Part shown: piece by piece, positions 1 through 8,247 of the stretch | Numbering within the stretch: position 1 is the stretch's first letter | Layout: each line of letters begins with the position of its first letter | Source: Kiritimatiellia bacterium | GTDB taxonomy: Bacteria; Verrucomicrobiota; Kiritimatiellia; RFP12; UBA1067 | DNA: 47,584 nt | Reading direction: 5' to 3' | Assembly (NCBI GenBank): GCA_016296065.1 | Contig: JAEDKA010000028.1 | Span: 1-47,584, forward strand | Program-made: the position numbers and the translations under genes | Notes under the pieces: generated by a model | Told to the model about the DNA's origin: nothing | Seen by the model: the letters and a program-made list of their open reading frames with translations, nothing else | Database searches by the model: none

Positions 1-1
1 T

Positions 2-86
2 TGGTGCACCTGGTGGGACTTGAACCCACAAGCCTTGCGGCACTAGAACCTGAATCTAGCGTGTGTGCCAATTTCACCACAGGTGC
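2..86 (-). tRNA. tRNA-Leu (anticodon CAG), CCA encoded
   Basis: On the minus strand the acceptor stem GCACCTG (80-86) pairs with CAGGTGC (6-12), followed by discriminator A and an encoded CCA (2-4). The anticodon stem CTAGA/TCTAG encloses the loop TTCAGGT, giving anticodon CAG, which reads CUG leucine codons. The long variable arm expected of a class II tRNA is present, and the T loop reads GGTTCAAGTCC. It has its own sigma70-type promoter at 99-128. Confidence 0.96.
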
Positions 87-98
87 CAACGAGCGGAT

Positions 99-128
99 AG
101 TATATCAAAATTCGTTTCGCACCGTCAA
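99..128 (-). promoter_or_regulatory. promoter of tRNA-Leu
   Basis: TTGACG (123-128) and TATACT (99-104, preceded by TGA, so also extended -10) are separated by 18 nt. The -10 ends 12 nt before the mature tRNA 5' end. The -35 abuts the terminator-like hairpin of the upstream transporter gene. Confidence 0.75.
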
Positions 129-129
129 G

Positions 130-169
130 GGGGCTATTTGAAAAAATTCGATTTTCTCAAATCCGCCCC
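130..169 (-). terminator. terminator-like hairpin after the transporter gene
   Basis: On the minus strand GGGGC...ATTTGA pairs with TCAAAT...GCCCC around a loop containing a T run. It follows the transporter stop codon (184) by about 14 nt and precedes the tRNA promoter. The T run lies in the loop and not after the stem, so efficiency is uncertain. Confidence 0.5.
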
Positions 170-183
170 ACTCGACGGCTCCG

Positions 184-1668
184 TCAGATGCTCCAGCCGC
201 CGATCTTGAACGCGCGGCAGATCTCCGAAACGAGTATCGCTATCATGAACGCCGGGGCGATGTACTTCACCATGACGACGTACAGCGGCTTCGCCTTGAA
301 CTTCCTGCCACACTCCTCGACCTCGTCGATGACGGCCTTCGGCGTGAGGACCCATCCGACGAAAATGCATGTCGCCGTCGCGACGATAGGCATGAGCGCA
401 GAGTTCGTGATGAAGTCGAAGAAGTCCAGGAACTGCATCTTGAAGAGCGTGACGTCTCCCCACGGACCGTACCCGAGCGCGGAGAACGTCGCGAGGAACA
501 TGAGCAGCGCGCATGTGAAGAACGTAGCCGCCTTGCGCTCGAGATGCAGGAGGTCGCAGACGGACGCCACGCACGCCTCGAACAGCGAGATCGCGCTCGT
601 AGCCGCCGCGAACGTGACGAGAAGGAAGAACGCAAGACCGATCCACGCTCCAGCCGCGCCGAGTGTCGCGAACACCTTCGGCAGCGTGATGAACATGAGT
701 CCAGGCCCTGCGTTCATCGCGGAATGCACGGCCGCCTTCGTCGCCGCTGCGGTGTCGCCGCCATGCTGCGCAATGAGCTCGGGCGTCACGCCCGTCTTCA
801 CTGCGAACATGTAGACGACGGGGATGATCATGAGTCCTGCGACGACAGCGATGATCGTGTCGAACACCTCGATGCGGCGCACGGACCCCTCGATGGAGTC
901 CTCCTTCTTCATGTACGAGCCGTAGGTGATCATGATGCCCATGGCGAGCGACAGGGAATAAAACATCTGCCCCATTGCGCCGAGAATGGTCTTGCCCATC
1001 ATGGCGAGCGAGAAATGCCCGTCCACGGTCACAGAGTCAAGATTGGGCATGAGGTAGTACTTGAGTCCGTCGCCCGACCCGGGCAGGCACACGACATAGA
1101 CGGAAATGGCGATGGCCATCAGGAAGAGAATCGGCATCATGACGAGATTGGATTTCTCGATGCCGTTCTTGACACCAAGCACGATGACGCCCGCGCAGGC
1201 GAGAACGAAGATCATGCCGTAGCCGAAAGGGGCGAACGGTGCGGAAATGAATCCGCTGAAGAACGCCCCCGATTCGGCGGCCGCCTCCCCCATCGGCGCG
1301 GCGCCGGTGAACGCCATGACGGCGTATGCCTTGAGATAGTACAGAACCCATCCGCCGATCACGCAGTAGTACGGCGTGATGAAGATCGGGACGATCGTGG
1401 CGATCAGTCCTACAAAGCCCCATGCTCCGTGCAGCTTCGAATACGCCGTAAGCTGCGACTGCTGCGTCTTCCTGCCGATGGCGATCTCCGTAAGCATCAG
1501 CGTGAAGCCGAGCGTCACGACGAGCGACAGGTAGACGACGATGAACAGCCCGCCGCCGTACTGTGCCGCAAGATACGGGAACCTCCACAGATTGCCAAGT
1601 CCGATTGCCGATGCCGCCGCCGCCAGCACGAACGCCAGCGATCCCGACCAACTTGCACGCTTTCTCAT
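184..1668 (-). CDS. sodium-dependent transporter, NSS/SNF family
   Basis: This 494-residue integral inner-membrane protein has about 11-12 hydrophobic segments. The family hallmark sits in TM1 at residues 23-40, GLGNLWRFPYLAAQYGGG, the unwound helix that binds Na+ and substrate in LeuT-type neurotransmitter:sodium symporters. Length is normal for bacterial members (450-510). It probably imports an amino acid or related amine with Na+; the substrate cannot be told from sequence. The start is supported by a GGGGGA ribosome site about 9 nt upstream. It lies downstream of the porin gene beyond a hairpin terminator at 1704-1741; no clear separate promoter was found. Confidence 0.93.
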   Translation of the reverse strand: MRKRASWSGSLAFVLAAAASAIGLGNLWRFPYLAAQYGGGLFIVVYLSLVVTLGFTLMLTEIAIGRKTQQSQLTAYSKLHGAWGFVGLIATIVPIFITPYYCVIGGWVLYYLKAYAVMAFTGAAPMGEAAAESGAFFSGFISAPFAPFGYGMIFVLACAGVIVLGVKNGIEKSNLVMMPILFLMAIAISVYVVCLPGSGDGLKYYLMPNLDSVTVDGHFSLAMMGKTILGAMGQMFYSLSLAMGIMITYGSYMKKEDSIEGSVRRIEVFDTIIAVVAGLMIIPVVYMFAVKTGVTPELIAQHGGDTAAATKAAVHSAMNAGPGLMFITLPKVFATLGAAGAWIGLAFFLLVTFAAATSAISLFEACVASVCDLLHLERKAATFFTCALLMFLATFSALGYGPWGDVTLFKMQFLDFFDFITNSALMPIVATATCIFVGWVLTPKAVIDEVEECGRKFKAKPLYVVMVKYIAPAFMIAILVSEICRAFKIGGWSI

Positions 1669-1703
1669 ACTTAAATTTCCCCCGTTTCGAAATTTGTCGC
1701 TTC

Positions 1704-1741
1704 GTAAAAGCCAAAGGCCCCCTTCTGGAGGCCCCGGCTTG
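1704..1741 (-). terminator. rho-independent terminator after the porin gene
   Basis: On the minus strand AGCC / GGCC / CC pairs with GG / GGCC / GGCT (1709-1739), followed by TTTTACG. It lies between the porin stop (1787) and the transporter start (1668). A T-rich stretch on the other side makes it roughly bidirectional. Confidence 0.6.
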
Positions 1742-1786
1742 TCTTGTTTTCAGCTCTTCAACTCATAAACTTTTAAGCCGTCCAGA

Positions 1787-3256
1787 TCAGAAGTCGTAGT
1801 ACGCCGTGAACTGGATGCGGTCATCATCCGCATCGCCCTCGTCGTAGTACTTCGTCTGAAGACGCGCATACTCGAGGCCGAAGTGGAGCTGGTCGTTGAA
1901 CTGGTAGAACGCGTCGACGTACGCACGGGCGTTGTACGTGCGGCCCTCGGCGTCGCGCGCCTCGGAGTCTGTCGGATCGTCGAAGCCGTATCCAATCGCG
2001 AAGGACCACTTGCCGTTCAGCTCGTACTTGAGGTCGACGAAGCCGCCGATCGTGGAGACCTCTCGGCCCTTCTTCGACCAGTCGCGGAACGCAACTCCCT
2101 GGCCGATGCCGCCCTGAACTCCCGCAAGGTTCTCTCCGGCGAAGAGCTGACCAGTGAGGGTGAACTTGTCGAGGAAAGGAATCTTCGCGGCGACCATGAC
2201 GAGGTCGCTGTTGTACTCGTCGGACGCACCGTACGCGCCGTCGGCATAGATGCGGTGCGACTTGTCGCGCCCGTACATTCCGGCGAGGCCGAGGAGCCAG
2301 CGGCGATCGCCCTCTTCCCAGAACGCGTCGCGCTCGTAGACGACGGCGCCTTCGAGGAGCGCCCACGCGGAGGCGGAGTTGTCCTGGTTGTCGTCTTCGT
2401 CGCGGTCTCCGCCCATTCCGTTGCCGTTCTTCACGAGACCGGCGCGGATCTCGAGCTTGGAGTCCTCCCACTCCCAGCGCTTCGTCACGCGGATCTGCGG
2501 GCTGCGGCGGTACGGATGGCCGGCCTGCTCCATCCAAGCGCCGTCGATCTCGCTCGGCGTGACCATCTTCCAGAGGTGCCAGGTCTGGCCGAAGAGGATG
2601 TTCCAGCCTTTCTCGGCGTTGTCCATGTCGAAGTAGAGGTGGCGGAAGTGGAAGTTGGGGTCGTTGGCATGGTCGCCGGCGAGGTCGAACTCGAACTTGC
2701 CGTGGAACTTCCAGCCCTCGTACTCCTCGGGAACCTCGAACTCGAAGCCGAGGATGGAGTCGTTCATGCTGAACACGGTCTGGTGGTCGCCGTTCTTGCC
2801 GCCGTTGCGGCGCGGACGGACCCAGTCGGTGTAGATGTCGACGTCCGTCTTGTGGGTGTTGTGCACCGCCTCGAACGTGAGCCAGCCGTAGGGAGTGATC
2901 TTGAGGCCGTTATCGCTCAGCGGCTGGAAGATGCCCGCAGCGGCGTCGGCGAGATAGTACTTGTAGCCCTTCTCGGTCGTGTAGATCTTGCCGTCCTCAC
3001 TCACCTTGGTCGACTCGTCCGCCTTCACCGCGACCTTCGACGCACCGGACTCGCCCTTCGCCTGCTTGTCGACAAGGGCCTTGTTCTGGCTTTCAAGCTC
3101 CGCGATGCGCTGAGCCTGCGCCTTGTTCTCGGCTTCGAGCTTGTTAAGTCGCTCGATGATCGCCTGAATGTCGGCCTGCGTCACCGCGGCCTCCTGAGCC
3201 TCGACCGCCGCGACGAGCCCCATCGCGAAAACGGTTGCAAGAATCAATTTTTTCAT
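1787..3256 (-). CDS. porin-like outer-membrane beta-barrel with N-terminal coiled coil
   Basis: The protein has 489 residues. Residues 1-20 are a signal peptide (MKKLILATVFAMGLVAAVEA). Residues 25-65 form a heptad-rich coiled coil (ERLNKLEAENKAQAQRIAEL), as in DcaP-type trimeric porins, where it forms a periplasmic stalk. From about residue 115 there are alternating amphipathic strands rich in Trp, Tyr, Asp and Gly (for example GWNILFGQTWHLWKM), and the chain ends in FTAYYDF with the terminal Phe that BAM recognises. It probably forms a passive or substrate-selective outer-membrane channel. It is monocistronic by layout: extended -10 promoter at 3293-3321, AAAGG ribosome site and terminator at 1704-1741. 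The cargo is unknown. Confidence 0.82.
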   Translation of the reverse strand: MKKLILATVFAMGLVAAVEAQEAAVTQADIQAIIERLNKLEAENKAQAQRIAELESQNKALVDKQAKGESGASKVAVKADESTKVSEDGKIYTTEKGYKYYLADAAAGIFQPLSDNGLKITPYGWLTFEAVHNTHKTDVDIYTDWVRPRRNGGKNGDHQTVFSMNDSILGFEFEVPEEYEGWKFHGKFEFDLAGDHANDPNFHFRHLYFDMDNAEKGWNILFGQTWHLWKMVTPSEIDGAWMEQAGHPYRRSPQIRVTKRWEWEDSKLEIRAGLVKNGNGMGGDRDEDDNQDNSASAWALLEGAVVYERDAFWEEGDRRWLLGLAGMYGRDKSHRIYADGAYGASDEYNSDLVMVAAKIPFLDKFTLTGQLFAGENLAGVQGGIGQGVAFRDWSKKGREVSTIGGFVDLKYELNGKWSFAIGYGFDDPTDSEARDAEGRTYNARAYVDAFYQFNDQLHFGLEYARLQTKYYDEGDADDDRIQFTAYYDF

Positions 3257-3292
3257 TAGTACTGACCTTTGATCGGTTTCTTATGGTTACGC

Positions 3293-3321
3293 ATTATACC
3301 ACTTATCGCCCCAAACCGCAA
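3293..3321 (-). promoter_or_regulatory. promoter of the porin gene
   Basis: TTGCGG (3316-3321), a 17-nt spacer ending in TGG, and TATAAT (3293-3298) form an extended -10 promoter. The predicted transcript has a leader of about 30 nt with AAAGG before the ATG at 3256. Confidence 0.75.
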
Positions 3322-3345
3322 CCCCGAGGGCGGCAACTGTCGGGG
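3322..3345 (-). terminator. weak hairpin after the helical-protein gene
   Basis: CCCCGA pairs with TCGGGG around a 12-nt loop, immediately after the stop codon at 3350 and against the porin promoter. There is no strong T tract, so it is only a possible terminator. Confidence 0.3.
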
Positions 3346-3349
3346 AATG

Positions 3350-5221
3350 TCACTTGAGTTCGAGAATGCGCGACATTGCGCCTGTGACGCGGAACATCGC
3401 GTTTTCGAAGTCGTCCTTCTTCGCCGGGACGGACGCGCTTTCGACGGTCGTCTCGCCCTGCTTGAGCTCGACCTCGACAGTGCCGCCGACACGCCTTACG
3501 GATATGGCAAACTCCATCTCCTCCACAGGCTGCTCCTCGGGAGTTTCCTCGGGCGGAGTCTCTTCCGGAGGCGTCTCCTCCGGCGGCTTCTCGTCCATCG
3601 GCTTCGGTTCGTTCATCTCCTCGAGTATAACCTTCGCAAGAAGCTCTATCTTGCGGCGAACGCTCGGAAACAGCGCGCGGTGCTGCTCGGCGGCGTTCGG
3701 CGGACGCTTCGACTCGTCCGGCCAGAGTGTCGCCACCCTCGCCTCGCCCCAGCGCCTCTCGACTTCGCCGGTAAGAAGTCCGACAACGGCCTTCAGGTCT
3801 GGCGTCTTCGTCCAGAACTCGTCCTTGCGCCGCCGCGACTCCTCCAGCACCGTCGCATGGCTCGCGTCCACGATCTCGTTCTGCGCCGCAATGGCGTTGC
3901 GCGCCACGTCGAACGCGGCGGCCACGCCGCGGTCCGCGCGCTGCTCCGCCTCCTCCATGAGCGCCTTCCCGCCAGCCGCGCCGGCGAGCGCCTCCATGCC
4001 CTTCTCGCCGCGCCATTCGCGCACGGCTTTCGCGTAGTCGCTCTTTGCCGCGACAGCGTCCGCAAGCTCAGGCGACGGACACCACGTGCCGTCCTCCAGC
4101 GTCGGCCAGGTCTGCGCAGCCTGCCGCGCCGCCGCCTCCGCGCGCGCCTCGCGCCACTTCGGAATGACCTCCTTCTGCAGCTTAGTCTCGACGGACTTCT
4201 TGACGCGTTCGTCGCCGAGCCTCGCCGCGAGGTACTCCCTCAGCTCGCCGCGCTCGCCTTCGGACGCCTCCGCGACGGCGGCGTCCAGCGCGGACGCCGC
4301 GAGCTGCGCGGCGTATGTGCCGCGGAAAATCTCCTCGCTCTCCGCCGCCTTCACGTGTGCGGAAGGATTCTCGGCTATCGTCTTTGCGATCGTATCCGCG
4401 TCGACCTGCAGCGCCGCCGCGTCGATTCTGCGCTCAAGGCGCGAAAGCGTGCGGCGCTCTACTGCCGGACCGACCGAGCGCTCGAAAGTCCCCGCGAAGA
4501 CGCCCCACGACTTCGATGGATCCTCCGCCTTCGCCCTGCGTTCCTTCACGTTCTCCTCGAGGCGCGACTTCAGGTCCGCCGCAAGCTTCGAGGGAGCGGA
4601 CGCGTCGCTCCTCGCACGCATCAGGTATTCAGCCTGCCGCTTCTGCTCGCGCCTCCCGTCCTGTATCACCGGCTCGACGATTCGTTCGCTTATGAACTGC
4701 CTGTTCTCGGAGAACACGGGTGTTCCGCGTTCGCTCAGCACGCCCTCAAGCATCTGCTCGCGCAGCTGCCAGTCCTCCTTAGAGTCGAAGTCGGCCTCTG
4801 TGGGACGCGTGGACGAGACGATCGTCTTCGCCTGCGCCTCGACGGCGCTTTTGCGCTCTGCGGCGAAGGCGGTGGCGAAATGCCGCTCCGAGACAGCCGA
4901 CGCCTCCGCTTCGCCTAGCACAGCGTCGCCTGGCTGCATCCCAAGCCGTTCGTCAATGGCGCGTACCTTTTCGGCAAACTGCTTGGCAACCTCCGCGGCA
5001 AATACGCCGCGGCACAGCTTCTCCGCCTCGGCGGGCTTCTCGTACGCCGCAGGGTCCGCAAGCATCGCGCGTTGGAGCGCGCCGGAAGCAGGTCCCTTCT
5101 CGACGAGCTCCGCCTTAACGCGCGCAACGGCGATCACACGCGCGCCGTCGCGCGCGGTCGCGTCGAACTCGGCGTTGCCGGACGAAAGCGTCGCGGCGAG
5201 AAGAATCGTCAGAAAGCTCAT
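3350..5221 (-). CDS. unknown long helical protein with internal repeats and a PPEET tract
   Basis: This 623-residue protein matches no family I recognise. A short hydrophobic start (MSFLTILLAATLSSGNA) may be a weak signal peptide. The body is Ala/Glu/Arg-rich and strongly helical. A segment recurs: around residue 71 it reads EKLCRGVFAAEVA and around residue 300 EEIFRGTYAAQLA, each preceded by a similar P-A/S-A-x-x-K-x-AE stretch, so the protein contains an old internal duplication. Near residues 545-563 there is a tandem PPEET repeat, followed by a small C-terminal beta-rich domain. The start overlaps the stop of the upstream gene by 4 bp (ATGA), so the two are translationally coupled. Three of the dispersed CGCGGC-N6-GCCGCG palindromes lie in this gene. 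Confidence 0.72.
   Translation of the reverse strand: MSFLTILLAATLSSGNAEFDATARDGARVIAVARVKAELVEKGPASGALQRAMLADPAAYEKPAEAEKLCRGVFAAEVAKQFAEKVRAIDERLGMQPGDAVLGEAEASAVSERHFATAFAAERKSAVEAQAKTIVSSTRPTEADFDSKEDWQLREQMLEGVLSERGTPVFSENRQFISERIVEPVIQDGRREQKRQAEYLMRARSDASAPSKLAADLKSRLEENVKERRAKAEDPSKSWGVFAGTFERSVGPAVERRTLSRLERRIDAAALQVDADTIAKTIAENPSAHVKAAESEEIFRGTYAAQLAASALDAAVAEASEGERGELREYLAARLGDERVKKSVETKLQKEVIPKWREARAEAAARQAAQTWPTLEDGTWCPSPELADAVAAKSDYAKAVREWRGEKGMEALAGAAGGKALMEEAEQRADRGVAAAFDVARNAIAAQNEIVDASHATVLEESRRRKDEFWTKTPDLKAVVGLLTGEVERRWGEARVATLWPDESKRPPNAAEQHRALFPSVRRKIELLAKVILEEMNEPKPMDEKPPEETPPEETPPEETPEEQPVEEMEFAISVRRVGGTVEVELKQGETTVESASVPAKKDDFENAMFRVTGAMSRILELK
3914..3931. repeat. dispersed palindrome copy 1 (exact)
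   Basis: CGCGGC-GGCCAC-GCCGCG, inside the helical-protein gene, read as Arg-Gly-Val-Ala-Ala-Ala (Arg431). Confidence 0.8.
4307..4324. repeat. dispersed palindrome copy 2 (exact)
   Basis: CGCGGC-GTATGT-GCCGCG, inside the helical-protein gene, read as Arg-Gly-Thr-Tyr-Ala-Ala (Arg300). Confidence 0.85.
4994..5011. repeat. dispersed palindrome copy 3 (exact)
   Basis: CGCGGC-AAATAC-GCCGCG, with one further paired base on each side, read as Arg-Gly-Val-Phe-Ala-Ala (Arg71) in the helical-protein gene. Confidence 0.85.
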
Positions 5222-5916
5222 GGCAGTACCTCCGCGCCCGTCGCCTCCGCGACAAGCCTAAGCGATTTGCTGCGGAGCGCGTCCGCAAGCGCCCCAGGAT
5301 CGGATATCTCGCCGAGCGAAGAGGGATCCTCGATCCACTGGCGCTGAAGCCGCGCCGCGAGAGCGCGCTGCACTCCGCGCGCGTCCAGCCGCACCTCCTC
5401 CACCCCGCGCGCGACCTCGCCGTCAAGCCAAGCGAGCTGGTCGTCGGTCAGCACGGACTCCGAAAGCCCAGCCTCGGAAAGGACGTTGGTCTTCCAGTTC
5501 GCGGCGAGCGAGGCCGAGTCGCTGTAGTCGGAATACGCCGCCGCGGAACCGGACGAGAACGCGGCCTTCGCCGCGGGCGCGAGCTCGATCTTCCCGCCCT
5601 TGACGTGCTCGTCCGCGTCGAACGAGCGACGTCCGTCGGTGCCCTGCGTCATGAGCGCGTTGAGTCCGTACTTGACGCGGTGATCCTCCGCCACCTTCTC
5701 GAGCGCAAGCACGAGCTTCTGCCGGTTGACCTCCATGATCTCCTCCGCGCGCTCCTTCTTCGAAGTCTCGACGAAGATGAAGTACGCAATCATGAAGACC
5801 ATGAGCAGTGCGAACACGACCTGCAGGAGAAGCCCCTGCAGGTCGTCAGTCGTAGCGCGGCGCGAGGAGTCGCCGCCGGCCAGGCGCAGAAGAGCGCGTC
5901 TGTCAGCCTCGGTCAC
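5218..5916 (-). CDS. single-span membrane protein of unknown function, GTG start
   Basis: The protein has 232 residues. A hydrophilic N-terminus is followed by one transmembrane helix at about 26-48 (LLLQVVFALLMVFMIAYFIF) and a charged helix that would lie outside the inner membrane. The topology resembles MotB, ExbD or TolR stator subunits, but the membrane helix has no Asp, the residue those proton channels need, and no peptidoglycan-binding OmpA motif is visible. I therefore do not assign that function. The start is GTG at 5916, 11 nt after the stop of the acyl-CoA synthetase gene, and the stop overlaps the next start by 4 bp. This implies one operon and probably a complex with the 623-residue protein. 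Confidence 0.72.
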   Translation of the reverse strand: MTEADRRALLRLAGGDSSRRATTDDLQGLLLQVVFALLMVFMIAYFIFVETSKKERAEEIMEVNRQKLVLALEKVAEDHRVKYGLNALMTQGTDGRRSFDADEHVKGGKIELAPAAKAAFSSGSAAAYSDYSDSASLAANWKTNVLSEAGLSESVLTDDQLAWLDGEVARGVEEVRLDARGVQRALAARLQRQWIEDPSSLGEISDPGALADALRSKSLRLVAEATGAEVLP

Positions 5917-5927
5917 GCCACGGGCCC

Positions 5928-8210
5928 TTACAGCTTGTTGCGCTGGATCTTGCCGGAGACCGTCTTCGGCAGCTCGTCGCGGAACACGACGATCCTCGGA
6001 TACTTGTAGGGCGCGGTGTGCGTCTTGACGTAGTCCTGGATCTCCTTCTTGAGCTCCTCGGACGGCTCCTTGCCCTTCACGAGCTTGATCGTCGCCTTGA
6101 CGACCTGTCCGCGCACCGGATCAGGCGCGGCGGAAACGCCGCACTCCACGACGTACGGAAGCTCCATGATGACGTTCTCGATCTCGAACGGGCCGATGCG
6201 GTATCCGGACGACTTGATGACGTCGTCCGCGCGCCCGACGTAGTGGAAGTATCCGTCCTCGTCCTTCCACGCGACGTCGCCCGTGTGGTAGCATCCCTGC
6301 CTCCACGCGTCCGCCGTCTTCTCCTCGTCCTTGTAGTAGCCGATGAAGATGCCGGGGTGCGGGGCGGAGCGAGGCGTCCTGACGACGATCTCGCCGTGTT
6401 CGCCGGCGGGCACGGAGTGACCTTCCGCGTCGACGAGGTCGATGTCGTAGTCGGGAATCGGCTTGCCCATCGCGCCGAGCTTGATCTCGTCGCCGAAGAG
6501 CGTGCCGAGCGCGCACGTCGTCTCGGTCTGTCCGAAGCCCTCGTAGATCGAAAGCCCCGTCGCGCGCTTGAACTGCGTGAACACCTCGGGGTTGAGCGCC
6601 TCGCCCGCAGTCGTCGCGTGCTTCACGGACGAGAAGTCGTACTTCGAGATGTCCTCCTTGATGAGCATGCGGTACATCGTCGGCGGCGCACAGAACGTCG
6701 TGATCTTGTACTTCGCGAACATCGGCAGGATCTTCTCCGCGTGGAAGCGCTCGAAGTCGTACACGAAGAGCGCGCCTTCGCACATCCACTGCCCGTACAG
6801 CTTGCCCCAGCTCGCCTTCGCCCAGCCGGTCTCGGATATCGTGAAGTGAAGTCCGTCTCGCTCGACCTGGTGCCAGTACTTCGCGGTGACGAAGTGGCCG
6901 AGTCCGTAGAGGTGGCTGTGAAGCGCCATCTTCGGATAGCCCGAAGTTCCCGACGTGAAGAACATGAGCATGGGATCGCGTCCGCCGGGCGCGTCCGGAC
7001 TGCGCCCGTACACGCGCGAAAAGCCTACGTACTCCCTGTCGAAGCTGCGCCACCCCTCTCGGTCGCCGTTGACGATGAGCTTCATGATCGAGAAGCCCGG
7101 ATCCTCCTTCTTGAGATCCGCCTCGGCGATCTCCGCCTGGTGCGCGACATCCCCGTCCGCAGTGCAGACGAGCGCCTTGACGTCCGCCGCCTTGAAGCGG
7201 TACGTGAGATCATGGACGAGAAGCTGGCTCACCGCAGGGATGACGATCGCGCCGATCTTGTGAAGCGCGAGGATCGCCGGCCAGTACTGCCAGTGGCGCT
7301 TGAGGATGAACATCACCTTGTCGCCCCTGCCGATGCCGATGGAGCGGAAGTAGTTCGCCATCTGGTTGGAGATGTCGCTTATCTCGCGGAACGTGAACCT
7401 GCGCTCGGTGAGGTGGTTGCTGACGTGGAGCATCGCGAGCTTGTCCGGATACTTCGCCGCGATCGCGTCCACGATGTCAAAAGCGAAGTTGAAGCGCTCG
7501 ATGTTCTTGAAGCGGACGTGCTCGAGGTGTCCGGAAGAGTTCTCCTCCGTCTCGATGAAGCGGTCGACGACGAGCGGAACCTTCTCGTGGCGCGGACGCA
7601 CCGTCTCGAGCCCGAGATGGCTGTCCCCGTCTTCACCAGCCATCACCATCGCGAGGAACGTGACGCCGTTCGGATCTGTCGCCATCATCCCGTGCGGCGT
7701 CGACGAGCGGTAGTAGATCGAGTCCCCCTCGTGAAGCTCCTCCACGTGCTCTCCGACGCGGATCTTCATCGAGCCCTTGAGCACGATGTCGAACTCCTGT
7801 CCGGCGTGCGTCGTCGTCGAAATCGGCTTGTCGAGAAGATCGGGGTCGTACTTGTACGTGACCCAGTAGGGCGTGCCGAGGCGGTTCTGGAACATCGCCG
7901 CCTGGTTGCGGATGTCCATGTGCGACTCGTGGGCCGTGAGCGGACCCTGCCCCGCGCGAGTGACCTCGTAGCCGGAAAGGTGCGCGCTGTGTCCCTTCAG
8001 CAGCGCGTTGATGTCGATGCCGAACGCAATTGCGCACTGGTGGAGGAAGTTGAACGTCGGGTCGTGCTCTCCAGCCTCGACCGCGCGGTATTCCTCGACG
8101 GAGACTTCGGTCTTCTCCGCCATCTGCTCCACGGAATACCCGATGATCTCGCGCATTTCCCTTATGCGCGCAGCCATCTCCATCAGATTTGTCTGTGCCT
8201 CTTTGTTCAT
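5928..8210 (-). CDS. HTH-cupin-acyl-CoA synthetase fusion (AMP-binding protein)
   Basis: The protein has 760 residues in three parts. Residues 8-65 are an XRE-type helix-turn-helix (IREMREIIGYSVEQMAEKT). Residues about 115-185 are a cupin fold with GQEFDIVLKGSMKIRVGEH and EGDSIYYRSSTPHG. From about 225 to the end is an ANL-superfamily acyl-CoA synthetase of the medium-chain type, with the P-loop TSGTSGYPKM near 420, YEGFGQTE, YHTGDVAWKDEDGYFHYVGR and the C-terminal SGKIQ with catalytic Lys754. It should activate a carboxylic acid to an acyl-CoA using ATP. HTH-cupin regulators and such synthetases are known as separate proteins; here they are one chain, so the enzyme may bind DNA or sense its own acid. 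It is the first gene of a three-gene operon. Its -10 box overlaps the hydF stop codon. Confidence 0.9.
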   Translation of the reverse strand: MNKEAQTNLMEMAARIREMREIIGYSVEQMAEKTEVSVEEYRAVEAGEHDPTFNFLHQCAIAFGIDINALLKGHSAHLSGYEVTRAGQGPLTAHESHMDIRNQAAMFQNRLGTPYWVTYKYDPDLLDKPISTTTHAGQEFDIVLKGSMKIRVGEHVEELHEGDSIYYRSSTPHGMMATDPNGVTFLAMVMAGEDGDSHLGLETVRPRHEKVPLVVDRFIETEENSSGHLEHVRFKNIERFNFAFDIVDAIAAKYPDKLAMLHVSNHLTERRFTFREISDISNQMANYFRSIGIGRGDKVMFILKRHWQYWPAILALHKIGAIVIPAVSQLLVHDLTYRFKAADVKALVCTADGDVAHQAEIAEADLKKEDPGFSIMKLIVNGDREGWRSFDREYVGFSRVYGRSPDAPGGRDPMLMFFTSGTSGYPKMALHSHLYGLGHFVTAKYWHQVERDGLHFTISETGWAKASWGKLYGQWMCEGALFVYDFERFHAEKILPMFAKYKITTFCAPPTMYRMLIKEDISKYDFSSVKHATTAGEALNPEVFTQFKRATGLSIYEGFGQTETTCALGTLFGDEIKLGAMGKPIPDYDIDLVDAEGHSVPAGEHGEIVVRTPRSAPHPGIFIGYYKDEEKTADAWRQGCYHTGDVAWKDEDGYFHYVGRADDVIKSSGYRIGPFEIENVIMELPYVVECGVSAAPDPVRGQVVKATIKLVKGKEPSEELKKEIQDYVKTHTAPYKYPRIVVFRDELPKTVSGKIQRNKL

Positions 8211-8238
8211 AACTATGGATTCCTGATATATTCTGAAT

Positions 8239-8247
8239 ATTATATCA
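8239..8247 (-). promoter_or_regulatory. extended -10 promoter of the acyl-CoA synthetase operon
   Basis: TGATATAAT on the minus strand, with TATAAT at 8239-8244. No good -35 is visible. The element contains the hydF stop codon (8240-8242). A CAGGA ribosome site precedes the ATG at 8210. Confidence 0.7.

Noticed and set aside
5218..5916. MotB/ExbD stator subunit
   Set aside because: The topology fits, but the membrane helix lacks the essential Asp, no OmpA-like domain follows, and no MotA/ExbB partner is adjacent.
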